NCBI GenBank assembly: GCA_963741615.1
Contig: CAVUIU010000019.1
Location: 62,001 to 126,000 of the forward strand
Source: UBA9676 sp963741615
GTDB lineage: Bacteria; Actinomycetota; Actinomycetes; Streptosporangiales; Streptosporangiaceae
DNA: 64,000 nucleotides
Direction: 5' to 3'
The position numbers and the translations under genes were made by a program. The notes under the pieces are model-generated. The model worked only from the letters and a program-made list of their open reading frames with translations. It was not told the DNA's origin and made no database searches. Below, one piece after another: positions 42,291 through 49,641 of this stretch (its first letter is position 1; each line of letters opens with the position of its first letter).

Positions 42291-42946
42291 GTCGCGATCC
42301 TCGTCATGATCACCAGCGTGGCCACCTGCAGGATGCCGGTGATACCGGCGGTGTAGGCGAACCGGCGCATGAGCTTGCCGATCAGCGCACCGTCAGGGGA
42401 GTCCTTCCGCAGCTCGAACAGGACGGCGAGGTTGGCGGGCTCCAGGAAGCCGAGCGCGATCACGGTCATCACCCCGACGACGATGAACGATGCGACAAGC
42501 CACCAGTGCCGTGGGTAGCCCACCTCCAGCACACCGAGGTGGCGGGCGAGCTGCCAGCCCGAGGCCAGCGTCATGACGACCAGGGTCGGCATGATCAGCA
42601 GCATCTTCGGCATGAACCGGGTGGCGAACTCCACCCGGGCGCCGATGGACAGCCTGCCCAGGATGGGCCCGATGACAAGGCCGACGAACAGGTCGACGCC
42701 GGTCCACAGCCCGCCGCCGGCGATATGGAAGAAGTCCAGGGCCCACAGCCAGTTCCCGGCGATCGCGACGACCAGCAGGATCAGCACCACGCCGACGACC
42801 GGGAGCCCGGCGACCGGCACGATGGTCGCGGGCGGCCGCACCCGGCCGGGCGCGGCGGGCGCGCCGGGAGCCGCCGCGCCTGGCGGCTGGCCCTTCCCCG
42901 GTGTCAGGCCCGCGGCATGGGCGAGATCGTGAGTCACGTCGGACAT
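42284..42946 (-). CDS. CopD/DUF2269-like integral membrane protein
   Basis: 220 residues from an ATG with a strong GGAGGGGG site. After a Pro/Ala-rich N-terminus it has five hydrophobic segments. FFHIAGGGLWTGVDLFVGLV and RFMPKMLLIMPTLVVMTLAS place histidine and aromatic residues in membrane helices, as in CopD-like and DUF2269 proteins. A heme or copper role is possible only by analogy. Confidence 0.6.
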   Translation of the reverse strand: MSDVTHDLAHAAGLTPGKGQPPGAAAPGAPAAPGRVRPPATIVPVAGLPVVGVVLILLVVAIAGNWLWALDFFHIAGGGLWTGVDLFVGLVIGPILGRLSIGARVEFATRFMPKMLLIMPTLVVMTLASGWQLARHLGVLEVGYPRHWWLVASFIVVGVMTVIALGFLEPANLAVLFELRKDSPDGALIGKLMRRFAYTAGITGILQVATLVIMTRIATW

Positions 42947-43065
42947 GACGCACCCCCTCCATGGTTTCTGCGCCATGCATTGCCAGCCCAGGCAGGAGCG
43001 TGGGCGGATACGGGCCCAACGTAACGCAAGGGCGAATCCGGTGGCCATGGTCAGCCGCGGGTACC

Positions 43066-44037
43066 TCAGCCCGGAATGACCAGCACCTTTCCCACCGGGC
43101 CCGCCTCGGCCGCCTCATGGGCCGCGACGATGTCGGACAGCGGGAAGCGCTGGCTGGGCAGTTCGGTCAGCACCCCTTCGGCGAGCGCCGCACGGACGTC
43201 GGCGACCGCGTGGTCGAGGGCGACCGCCGGAACCCCGTACAGCAGGATGAAGCGGAGCAGGACGTTGGCGGACATACAGGCCCGCACCGGCAGGACCGGG
43301 TCGGCCGGTTCCGCGGCATAGGTGACGATCACGGTGCCCGGGCCGGCCAGGGCCAGGTCCAGACCCAGGTTCGCGCCCAGTGCCAGCTCCACCACCCGGT
43401 CCACCCGCTGCGTCACCGCCCTGATCTGGTCGGCCGCATCCGGGTCACGGTAGTTCACCACGTGATCCGCGCCCGCCTGCCTGGCCAGCTCCGCCTTTTC
43501 CGGGCCGCTCACGGTGGTGATCACCCGGGCGCCGGCCCGGCGCGCGAGCTGGATGGCGAAATGGCCGACCGCGCCCGCCCCGCCGGCGACCAGCACGCTC
43601 TGGCCGCTGACCGGCCCGTCCGCGAACAGGCAGCGATGCGCGGTCATCGCCGGCACCCCCAGGCTGGCGCCGAGTTCCATCGACACCCCGTCCGGCAGGG
43701 GGACGGCCTGGCGCTCCGGCACGACCGTCCACTCCGCCGCGGTCCCCCACCGGCGCCCGAAGGCCGCGAACCAGAGCCACACCCGCTGGCCGACCCGGGC
43801 GGGGTCCACGCCGTCCCCGACCGCGTCGATCACCCCGGCACCGTCGTGCTGGGGAATCTGGAAGCCGTCGATGGGGCGGGGGGTGGCGCCGCTGCGGCTC
43901 TTGTAATCGGTCGGGTTGAGCGCGGACACCTCCACCTTCACCCGGACCTCGCCCGGTCCGGGCTCCGGCCGCTCCACCTCTTCCACCCGCAGCACCTCAG
44001 CAGCCGGCCCATAGGCGTCGTACAGCGCGGCCTTCAC
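43066..44037 (-). CDS. zinc-free quinone oxidoreductase-like dehydrogenase
   Basis: 323 residues of the medium-chain dehydrogenase/reductase superfamily. VKAALYDAYGPAAEVLRVEE, VSALNPTDYKSRSG, HDGAGVIDAVGDGV and the NADP-binding VLVAGGAGAVGHFAIQLARR are those of the quinone reductase (QOR) branch. The catalytic zinc ligands of alcohol dehydrogenases are absent. It probably reduces quinones or enones with NADPH. GTG 44037 follows AGGAGG. Confidence 0.9.
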   Translation of the reverse strand: MKAALYDAYGPAAEVLRVEEVERPEPGPGEVRVKVEVSALNPTDYKSRSGATPRPIDGFQIPQHDGAGVIDAVGDGVDPARVGQRVWLWFAAFGRRWGTAAEWTVVPERQAVPLPDGVSMELGASLGVPAMTAHRCLFADGPVSGQSVLVAGGAGAVGHFAIQLARRAGARVITTVSGPEKAELARQAGADHVVNYRDPDAADQIRAVTQRVDRVVELALGANLGLDLALAGPGTVIVTYAAEPADPVLPVRACMSANVLLRFILLYGVPAVALDHAVADVRAALAEGVLTELPSQRFPLSDIVAAHEAAEAGPVGKVLVIPG

Positions 44038-44258
44038 GTCGGGGCCTCCTGGAATCTCGTGGCAGCTATGGACGCATCCTTTCACCGCCTGCCCCGGCCG
44101 ACAGCCGGCAATCGTGTCCCGGCTGGTTCGGGCGGCCGGGACGCGGGCCGCCGGCGGGGCGGTGCCGCGATCCGCCCGGGCAGGTCGCAAAGGACCGCAC
44201 CGTGCATGCCTGCGGCCGGGAGAGACACGCTCTCCCGGCCGCGCAGGACGTGCAAAAT

Positions 44259-44368
44259 GGGTCAGGCCTTGAGGACGGCCTCGGCCCCGAGCTGTGGGTC
44301 AGGCCTGGAGCTCGGCCTCGACCCGAACTGTGGGTCAGGCCTTGAGGACGGCCTCGATCTCGAGCTGG
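44259..44368 (-). repeat. triplicated 3' end of the yceI gene
   Basis: Three imperfect copies of a 36-37-bp unit lie head to tail: 44259-44295, 44296-44331 and 44332-44368. The third is the real yceI terminus, encoding QLEIEAVLKA and its stop. The first, furthest downstream, still encodes QLGAEAVLKA and a stop in frame with itself. The middle copy lost one base. Confidence 0.9.
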
Positions 44369-44898
44369 ATCGTGACCTTGTCGCTGACGACGACGCCGCC
44401 GCCCTCGATGGCCGCGTTCCAGTTGACGCCGAAGTCGCTCCGGCTGATCTCCGCGGTGGCCGTGAATCCGGCCCGGGTGCCGCCAAAGGCGTCGGGCCCG
44501 AACCCGTTCAGCTCCAGCGCGAGCGGGACGTCCCTGGTCACGCCCTTGAGCGTGAGCTTGCCGTCCACGACGTAGCCCTCGCCGTCACGCCGCGTGCCGG
44601 TGGAGCGGTAGGTCATCGTGGGGTAGGTCTCGACCTCGAAGAAGTCGGCCGACCGGATGTGCGCGTCGCGCTGGTCGTTCCCGGTGGTGATCGAGTCCAG
44701 CGCGATCTCCGCGTTCACCGATGAGTCCAGCGGGTCCGGCCCGGTGACGATCTCACCCGAGAAGTTGGTGAACTTGCCGCGGACCTTGCTGACCATCATG
44801 TGCCGGACAGTGAAGCCGACCTCCGAGTGGACCGGGTCGATGGTCCAGGTGCCTGCGATGTAGCCGGGGATCGCGGTCAGCGTGTCGGTGAAAGTCAT
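44335..44898 (-). CDS. yceI: YceI family lipid-binding protein
   Basis: 187 residues. WTIDPVHSEVGFTVRHMMVS, KVRGKFTNFSGEIV, DSITTGNDQRDAHIRSADFF, GKLTLKGVTRDVPLALELNG and SRSDFGVNWN are the complete YceI pattern, a lipocalin-like barrel that binds polyisoprenoids. No signal peptide is present, so it is cytoplasmic, as is common in actinobacteria. Strong AGGAGACGGAG site. It is divergent from a MarR gene across 94 bases with a palindrome. Confidence 0.93.
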   Translation of the reverse strand: MTFTDTLTAIPGYIAGTWTIDPVHSEVGFTVRHMMVSKVRGKFTNFSGEIVTGPDPLDSSVNAEIALDSITTGNDQRDAHIRSADFFEVETYPTMTYRSTGTRRDGEGYVVDGKLTLKGVTRDVPLALELNGFGPDAFGGTRAGFTATAEISRSDFGVNWNAAIEGGGVVVSDKVTIQLEIEAVLKA

Positions 44899-44992
44899 GG
44901 CTCTCCGTCTCCTGATTTTGTTGAGGACTCAACTACTATCACCATCCTGCAACTATGTCAAACGCTCAACTATTCCGGGATATACTGTCGGC
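44899..44992. promoter_or_regulatory. divergent yceI/marR control region
   Basis: On the minus strand, TTGACA (44956-44961 complement), 17 bases, then TAGTAG (44933-44938 complement) is a good promoter for yceI. The palindrome GTTGAGGACTCAAC (44920-44933) abuts its -10. On the plus strand TATACT (44981-44986) ends six bases before the marR GTG at 44993, suggesting a leaderless transcript. A further CTCAACTA half-site at about 44965 repeats the palindrome's arm. Regulation by the MarR protein is inferred. Confidence 0.65.
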
Positions 44993-45556
44993 GTGGACAC
45001 ATCCGGCACCCGGTGGCTGTCGGCCGACGAGCAGGTGACCTGGCGGGCCTTCGTGGGCGCCTGCAGCGCGTTCTTCTCGGCCATCGACGCCCAGCTGCAG
45101 CGCGACACCGGGATACCGCTTGCCTACTACGAGATCCTGGTACGCCTCTCCGAGGCACCAGGCCACACCTTGCGGATGACCCAGCTGGCCGAGGCCACCT
45201 CGGCGAGCAAGAGCCGGGCGTCACACGCGGTGGCCCGGCTGGAGGAGCGTGGCTGGGTCCGCCGCAGGGACTGCCCGACCGACCGGCGCGGTCAGCTCGC
45301 GGAACTCACCGACGAGGGTTACGCGGTGCTGAAGGGGGCTGCCCCCGGTCACGTCGAGCAGGTCCGCCGGACCCTGTTCGACCCGCTCACCCCCGAGCAG
45401 GTCGGGCAGGTGCGGGCGATCAGCGACGCGATCACGTCCGCCGTTGGCAGCTCACCGGCCTGCGATGAGGCCGGCAGCTGCCCGGACACGCCATCGCCTG
45501 CCCTCACCTCCGACCAGCCAGCCCGGTTACCCGCCGCACCACGCAACCATCGTTAG
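44993..45556 (+). CDS. MarR-family transcriptional regulator
   Basis: 187 residues from GTG. WLSADEQVTWRAFVGACSAF is the dimerisation helix. PLAYYEILVRLSEAPGHTLR, MTQLAEATSASKSRASHAVA (recognition helix) and LEERGWVRRRDCPTDRRGQL form the winged helix-turn-helix. The last 30 residues are Pro-rich and unassigned. It probably represses yceI, and perhaps itself, through the palindrome in the shared intergenic region; the ligand is unknown. Confidence 0.9.
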   Translation: MDTSGTRWLSADEQVTWRAFVGACSAFFSAIDAQLQRDTGIPLAYYEILVRLSEAPGHTLRMTQLAEATSASKSRASHAVARLEERGWVRRRDCPTDRRGQLAELTDEGYAVLKGAAPGHVEQVRRTLFDPLTPEQVGQVRAISDAITSAVGSSPACDEAGSCPDTPSPALTSDQPARLPAAPRNHR

Positions 45557-45567
45557 GATCATCTGTC

Positions 45568-46551
45568 ATGGAACAGCGGATTCTGGGCAGGACCGGGCGG
45601 GCTGTGTCCGTGATCGGGCTCGGTACCTGGCAGCTGGGCTCGGACTGGGGCGAGGTGGACGAGGGCGAGGCCTTCGCGATCCTTGATGCGGCGGTGGAAT
45701 CCGGGGTCACCTTCCTCGACACCGCGGACGTCTACGGCGACGGCCGCAGCGAGCAGTTCATCGGGCGGTTCCTGGCCGGCGGCCGTGCCCCGGCCGTCAT
45801 GGTCGCCACCAAGATGGGCCAGCGGGTGGCACTGGACCCTGCCCTGTACACGCTGGAGAACTTCCGGGCCTGGACCGACCGGTCGCGGGCCAACCTCGGC
45901 ATGGACGTGCTCGACCTGGTCCAGCTGCATTGCCCGCCGACCCCCGTATTCTCCTCGGACGCGGTGTACGACGCGCTGGACACCCTGGTCGACGAGGGGA
46001 GGATCGCCGCCTACGGGGTCAGCGTGGAGACCTGCGACGAGGCGCTGACCGCGATCGCCCGACCCGGCACGGCAAGCGTGCAGATCATCCTGAACGCCTT
46101 CCGGCGCAAGCCCCTGGAGCAGGTCCTGCCCGCCGCGGCCGCGGCCGGGGTCGGGATCATCGCCCGGGTGCCACTGGCCTCCGGGCTGCTGTCGGGCAAG
46201 TTCGGCCACGACTCGACGTTCGCCGCCAGCGACCACCGCACCTACAACCGCTACGGCGCGGAGTTCGATGTCGGCGAGACCTTCTCCGGCGTCGACTACG
46301 ACACCGGGGTGGACGCCGCCCGCGAGTTCGCGGCGATCGCCGGCGACGGGGTGCCTCCCGCGCAGGCCGCGCTGCGCTGGGTCATCGACCAGCCCGGCGT
46401 CGCCACGGTGATCCCCGGCGCCACCAGCGCGCCCCAGGCCCGGCAGAACGCGGCCGCGGCCGGCCTGCCCCCGCTCACCGCAACCCAGCTCGCCGCGATC
46501 GAGGACCTCTACGACCGGCGCTTCCGCTCCCAGGTCCATCACCGCTGGTGA
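45568..46551 (+). CDS. aldo/keto reductase
   Basis: 327 residues, TIM-barrel. GLGTWQLGSDWGEVDEGEAF, TFLDTADVYGDGRSE (Asp and Tyr of the catalytic tetrad), VATKMG (Lys), LDLVQLHCPP (His position), YGVSVETC and VIPGATSAPQARQN (NADPH binding) are all present. Substrate unknown. It lies 11 bases after the marR gene and may be co-transcribed with it. Confidence 0.92.
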   Translation: MEQRILGRTGRAVSVIGLGTWQLGSDWGEVDEGEAFAILDAAVESGVTFLDTADVYGDGRSEQFIGRFLAGGRAPAVMVATKMGQRVALDPALYTLENFRAWTDRSRANLGMDVLDLVQLHCPPTPVFSSDAVYDALDTLVDEGRIAAYGVSVETCDEALTAIARPGTASVQIILNAFRRKPLEQVLPAAAAAGVGIIARVPLASGLLSGKFGHDSTFAASDHRTYNRYGAEFDVGETFSGVDYDTGVDAAREFAAIAGDGVPPAQAALRWVIDQPGVATVIPGATSAPQARQNAAAAGLPPLTATQLAAIEDLYDRRFRSQVHHRW

Positions 46552-46555
46552 GGCC

Positions 46556-46587
46556 CATCGTTCATCGTCTATCGTCGATGAACGATG
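46556..46587 (+). promoter_or_regulatory. 12-bp perfect palindromic operator over the arsR-arsN start
   Basis: CATCGTTCATCG (46556-46567) and CGATGAACGATG (46576-46587) are exact inverted copies separated by eight bases. The ATG at 46585 is within the right arm. An ArsR-family dimer bound here would block both transcription start and translation start. Confidence 0.75.
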
Positions 46588-47523
46588 AAGACGGCGCCGC
46601 ACCACCTGCCGCACGACCTGCCGCGCGGTCAGCCCCCGCCCGGGGTGCTCCCTCGTGCCGGGGCACGCGGGTACGCCGCCTGGTTCCGGGCGCTCGCCGA
46701 CCCGACCAGGATCCAGATCGTGTCGCTGCTTGCCCGGGCCGGCGGCCCGCTGGCCGTCGGCGAGATCGTGGCGGCCACGGAGGTCGGCCAGTCCACCGTG
46801 TCCCAGCATCTGAAGGTGCTGGCCGAGCTGCGGTTCGTGCTCGCTGAGCGCCGCGGCAACGCCCGCTACTACCGGCTGAACGAGGCCTGCGTCGCGACCT
46901 TCCCGACCGCGGCCGACCTCGTCATCGGACGCATGCCACCGGGCCCGCCGCCCGGCGCTGGCGCCCCGGCCGCCGCCGGGCCGCCTCCTGCGGCGGCCGA
47001 CCGGCCCGCCGGCTCCCGGGCGGGGATCACCATCCGGCCCATGACCAGCGCCGACGCCGCCCAGGTACTTGCCATCTACCAGGCAGGCCTGGAATCCGGT
47101 CAGGCCAGTTTCGAGACCCAGGCACCCACCTGGGAGGCGTTCGACGCCAGCCGGCTGCCCTCCCACCGCCACGTCGCCGTCGCCGGCGACGGCAGCGAGG
47201 TGGCCGGCTGGGCTGCCGTTTCCGCGGTATCGGACCGGTGCGTGCACCAGGGGGTGGTCGAGCACTCCGTTTACGTCGCCCCAGCGGCACACCAGCGCGG
47301 CGTCGGGGCCGCCTTGCTCCGCGCCCTGATCAGCTCCACCGAGGCGGCCGGGATATGGACCATCCAGTCCGGGATCTTCCCCGAGAACACCGCCAGCCTG
47401 CGCCTGCACGAGCAGGCGGGGTTCCGGGTGGTCGGAATCCGCAGGCGGATAGGCCGTCACCACGCCCGCTGGCGCGATGTGCTCCTGCTGGAGCGACGCA
47501 GCGCCCGCGCAGGCATGGACTGA
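46585..47523 (+). CDS. ArsR regulator fused to ArsN1-like N-acetyltransferase
   Basis: 312 residues. Residues 28-105 are an ArsR winged helix (FRALADPTRIQIVSLLARAG, VGEIVAATEVGQSTVSQHLK, RRGNARYYRLN). After a Pro/Ala linker (about 118-148), residues 149-305 are a GNAT acetyltransferase close to the PAT/ArsN1 group: IRPMTSADAAQVLAIYQAGL, ASFETQAPTWEAF, VYVAPAAHQRGVGAALLRAL (acetyl-CoA loop), WTIQSGIFPENTASLRLHEQ and RRRIGRHHARWRDVLLLERR. ArsN1 acetylates arsinothricin; phosphinothricin is a related substrate of the family. It probably senses and detoxifies in one chain. Confidence 0.85.
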   Translation: MKTAPHHLPHDLPRGQPPPGVLPRAGARGYAAWFRALADPTRIQIVSLLARAGGPLAVGEIVAATEVGQSTVSQHLKVLAELRFVLAERRGNARYYRLNEACVATFPTAADLVIGRMPPGPPPGAGAPAAAGPPPAAADRPAGSRAGITIRPMTSADAAQVLAIYQAGLESGQASFETQAPTWEAFDASRLPSHRHVAVAGDGSEVAGWAAVSAVSDRCVHQGVVEHSVYVAPAAHQRGVGAALLRALISSTEAAGIWTIQSGIFPENTASLRLHEQAGFRVVGIRRRIGRHHARWRDVLLLERRSARAGMD

Positions 47524-47580
47524 ACGGCCCAGCGCGCGTCTGAACCAGCCACCCCGGGTGGGATCATCTTTCACTGGCCA

Positions 47581-47636
47581 CCATGATCACGGACAATCGC
47601 CCGGCGAAAACCGCGTGTGATCGTCCGTGATCATGG
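47581..47636. repeat. 18-bp inverted repeat (CCATGATC hairpin)
   Basis: CCATGATCACGGACAATC (47581-47598) and GATCGTCCGTGATCATGG (47619-47636) pair at 17 of 18 positions around a 20-base loop. It lies 58 bases after the ArsR-ArsN1 stop, so it could act as a terminator, but its core matches the hairpin at 26049 in a non-terminator position. Confidence 0.85.
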
Positions 47637-47744
47637 CTCTGGGCGATGCGGGGGATGGCAAGACAAATCCGGAAACCCCTACGCCGGGCACCCTAGGCTC
47701 GGCACACGATGCCGGTTCGGTGGAGATCTGCGAGAATCGAGGCC

Positions 47745-47954
47745 ATGAGCCGCGTTGTTCACGTGCCCTACACCGTCGAACAGGACGAAGACGGTGTCTG
47801 GTGTGCGTCCGCTCAGCTCAGGCCAGGTGTCGGCGCGGTGGGTGACGGCGCCACCCCAGAGGAGGCGATCGCCGACCTGCGCGAGGCGCTGGCCGTGCTC
47901 ATCGAGGAGGTCGGCGCACCGCCTGAGCTGACGCTGACCCTCGACGTCGCCTGA
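47745..47954 (+). CDS. HicB-like antitoxin
   Basis: 69 residues: VPYTVEQDEDGVWCASAQLR, GVGAVGDGATPEEAIADLRE and ALAVLIEEVG are the RNase-H-like HicB fold that neutralises HicA toxins. There is no C-terminal DNA-binding domain. Its stop overlaps (TGATG) the start of a short HicA-like remnant, matching the hicBA order found in many actinobacteria. Confidence 0.85.
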   Translation: MSRVVHVPYTVEQDEDGVWCASAQLRPGVGAVGDGATPEEAIADLREALAVLIEEVGAPPELTLTLDVA

Positions 47955-48005
47955 TGCCCTCGGCGATCCCCGCCATTCCCGGCATCAAGGTGGTGGCCGC
48001 CGCGC
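47954..48005 (+). pseudogene. truncated HicA-like toxin
   Basis: The overlapping ATG starts MPSAIPAIPGIKVVAA, which matches the start of HicA mRNA interferases (P-x-I-x-G-hydrophobic-x-V-V-x-A-L). The expected RAGF helix and GSH catalytic strand are missing: the sequence diverges after about 16 codons and then runs antisense into the next gene. The toxin is very likely inactive. Confidence 0.55.
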
Positions 48006-48089
48006 CCGCCACCCAAGATCATCCTTCGGATTTGGCATCACAGCCTGGAGTACAGCGATCCCATGATCACCAGGTGCTGGACCGGGTAT

Positions 48090-49265
48090 TCAGGCCGCGG
48101 CGAGGGCCTGTTCGAAATCCGCCCAGAGGTCCTCGGGATGCTCCAGCCCGACCGAGACGCGGATGCTGCCCTCGCCGATGCCCGCCGCGCTCAGCCCTGC
48201 CGCGTCCATCTGCCGGTGGGAGGTGGAGGCTGGATGCAGCACAAGGGTCTCCACGCCGCCCAGCGACGGCGCCATCGCGGCCAGCCGCACCGCGGTGATG
48301 AACCGCAGGCCCGCCTCGCGCCCGCCGGCGAGGTCGAAGGCCACCATGCCGCCGTAACCCGACAGCAGGCGGCTCGCGACCGCGTGATCGGGGTGGCTGG
48401 CCAGGCCGGGCCAGAGAACAGCGGCTACCCCCGGATGAGCCGCGAGGCGCCCGGCAAGGAACGCGGCATTCTCGCAATGGCGGGCCATCCGCAGGGAGAG
48501 GGTCTTCAGGCCGCGGATGGTCAGCCAGGCGGCGAAGGGATCCGCGGCGACCCCGAGATCCACCGAGCTCTTCCAGAGCGCGCGGTGCTCCTCCTGGCGT
48601 GCGCACACGACCAGCCCGAGAGTGATGTCGTCGTGGCCCCCCAGGTATTTGGTGGCGGAGTGGACCACGATGTCGGCGCCGTGCTCGATCGGCCGGCACA
48701 GCACCGGCGTGGCGAACGTGTTGTCGACCACGCACGTCAGCCCCGCCGCGCGGCCCGCCGCGAGCAGCGCGGGCTGGTCGCTCACGGCGACCGTCGGGTT
48801 GGCTATCGTCTCCAGGAAGAGCAGCCGCGACTCCGGCCGGAGCGAAGCGGCCAGTTCCGCCGGGTCCCGCCCGGCGATGTAGCTGACATCGATGCCGTAA
48901 CGGCCGGCCAGGCCGGCGAACACGGAGAACGTGCCGCCGTACAGGCACCGCTGCGCGATGACGTGATCGCCGGGGCGAAGCAGGGAAAGCAGCACCGCAT
49001 TGATGGCACCCATGCCGGAACTGGTCGCGATCGCCGCCGCGCCCCCCTCCAGATCGGCGACAGTGTCCTCCAGCGCGCTGGTGGTCGGATTCCGGTACCG
49101 GCTGTAAGCGAAACCGGCCCGGGGGTCGTCGAGAGCTTCCGCGCAGGCGTCCGGGTCGGCGAAGGCGAAGGTCGAGGTCTGGTAGATCGGGACGCTGACC
49201 GGGCGGGAGCCATTCAGTTCGGGGGCGACGGCATGGATGGCGCGGGTTTCCAGGTGCAGTTTCAT
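48090..49265 (-). CDS. PLP-dependent cystathionine gamma-synthase/lyase family enzyme
   Basis: 391 residues. LETRAIHAVAPELNGSRPVS, IYQTSTFAF, YSRYRNPTTSALEDTVADLE, SSGMGAINAVLLSLLRPGDH, VVDNTFATP (Asp binding the pyridine N), HSATKYLGGH (PLP lysine about 204) and GVETLVLHPASTSHRQM define the Cys/Met-metabolism PLP fold. Whether it is a cystathionine synthase, a cystathionine lyase or a methionine gamma-lyase is not clear from these motifs. ATG 49265 is the family start although no strong binding site precedes it. Confidence 0.92.
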   Translation of the reverse strand: MKLHLETRAIHAVAPELNGSRPVSVPIYQTSTFAFADPDACAEALDDPRAGFAYSRYRNPTTSALEDTVADLEGGAAAIATSSGMGAINAVLLSLLRPGDHVIAQRCLYGGTFSVFAGLAGRYGIDVSYIAGRDPAELAASLRPESRLLFLETIANPTVAVSDQPALLAAGRAAGLTCVVDNTFATPVLCRPIEHGADIVVHSATKYLGGHDDITLGLVVCARQEEHRALWKSSVDLGVAADPFAAWLTIRGLKTLSLRMARHCENAAFLAGRLAAHPGVAAVLWPGLASHPDHAVASRLLSGYGGMVAFDLAGGREAGLRFITAVRLAAMAPSLGGVETLVLHPASTSHRQMDAAGLSAAGIGEGSIRVSVGLEHPEDLWADFEQALAAA

Positions 49266-49289
49266 GGCATCGACTCTGCCTGGCCGGCC

Positions 49290-49390
49290 CGGCCGGCGGA
49301 AGGCCGCCGGGCCACGGCGCAGGGCCGGCCGGGGGGGAAGCGCCCGGCCGGCGGAAGGCCGCCGGGCCACTGGCACAGGGCCGGCCGGGG
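49290..49390. repeat. 45-bp direct repeat upstream of the PLP gene
   Basis: Two near-identical copies, 49290-49334 and 49345-49390, with period 55, each starting CGGCCGGCGGAAGGCCGCC and ending GGCCGGCCGGGG. Each is itself self-complementary (GGCGG/CCGCC), so RNA hairpins would form in the 5' leader of the minus-strand gene. Confidence 0.85.
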
Positions 49391-49641
49391 CGGGAGGAGC
49401 CCGGCCCGGCCCCTGGAGGCCCGCAGGTAACAGCGCGGCCGACGGCCGCCAGCGGGCCGAAAAAGGACGAAGGAAACAAAAAAGGACGGGAGAAACATCG
49501 TCGGCCCGTGGCGAACGACTATCCGTAATCTCCTGATTTCAGATACATAACATAGCTATTGACATCGTTTTCACAGCGTTTGCCGACAATGGCTAGCCTT
49601 GGCTTGCTATTTTTGCTCCGTTAAGGTCGCGGAGGTGAGGG
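49391..49641. other. intergenic control region, AT-rich
   Basis: With the repeat just before it this makes a 376-base gap between divergent genes. From about 49530 to 49620 the sequence is far more AT-rich than its surroundings, with TTGACA at 49559-49564 and several TA-rich hexamers, and probably holds both promoters. No gene or known riboswitch pattern is seen. Confidence 0.5.

Noticed and set aside
47954..48298. A 114-codon gene starting at the HicA-like ATG
   Set aside because: Only the first 16 codons look like a protein family; the rest is antisense to the PLP gene.
49266..49641. SAM or other riboswitch upstream of the PLP gene
   Set aside because: Hairpin-forming repeats are present but no known riboswitch core could be recognised.
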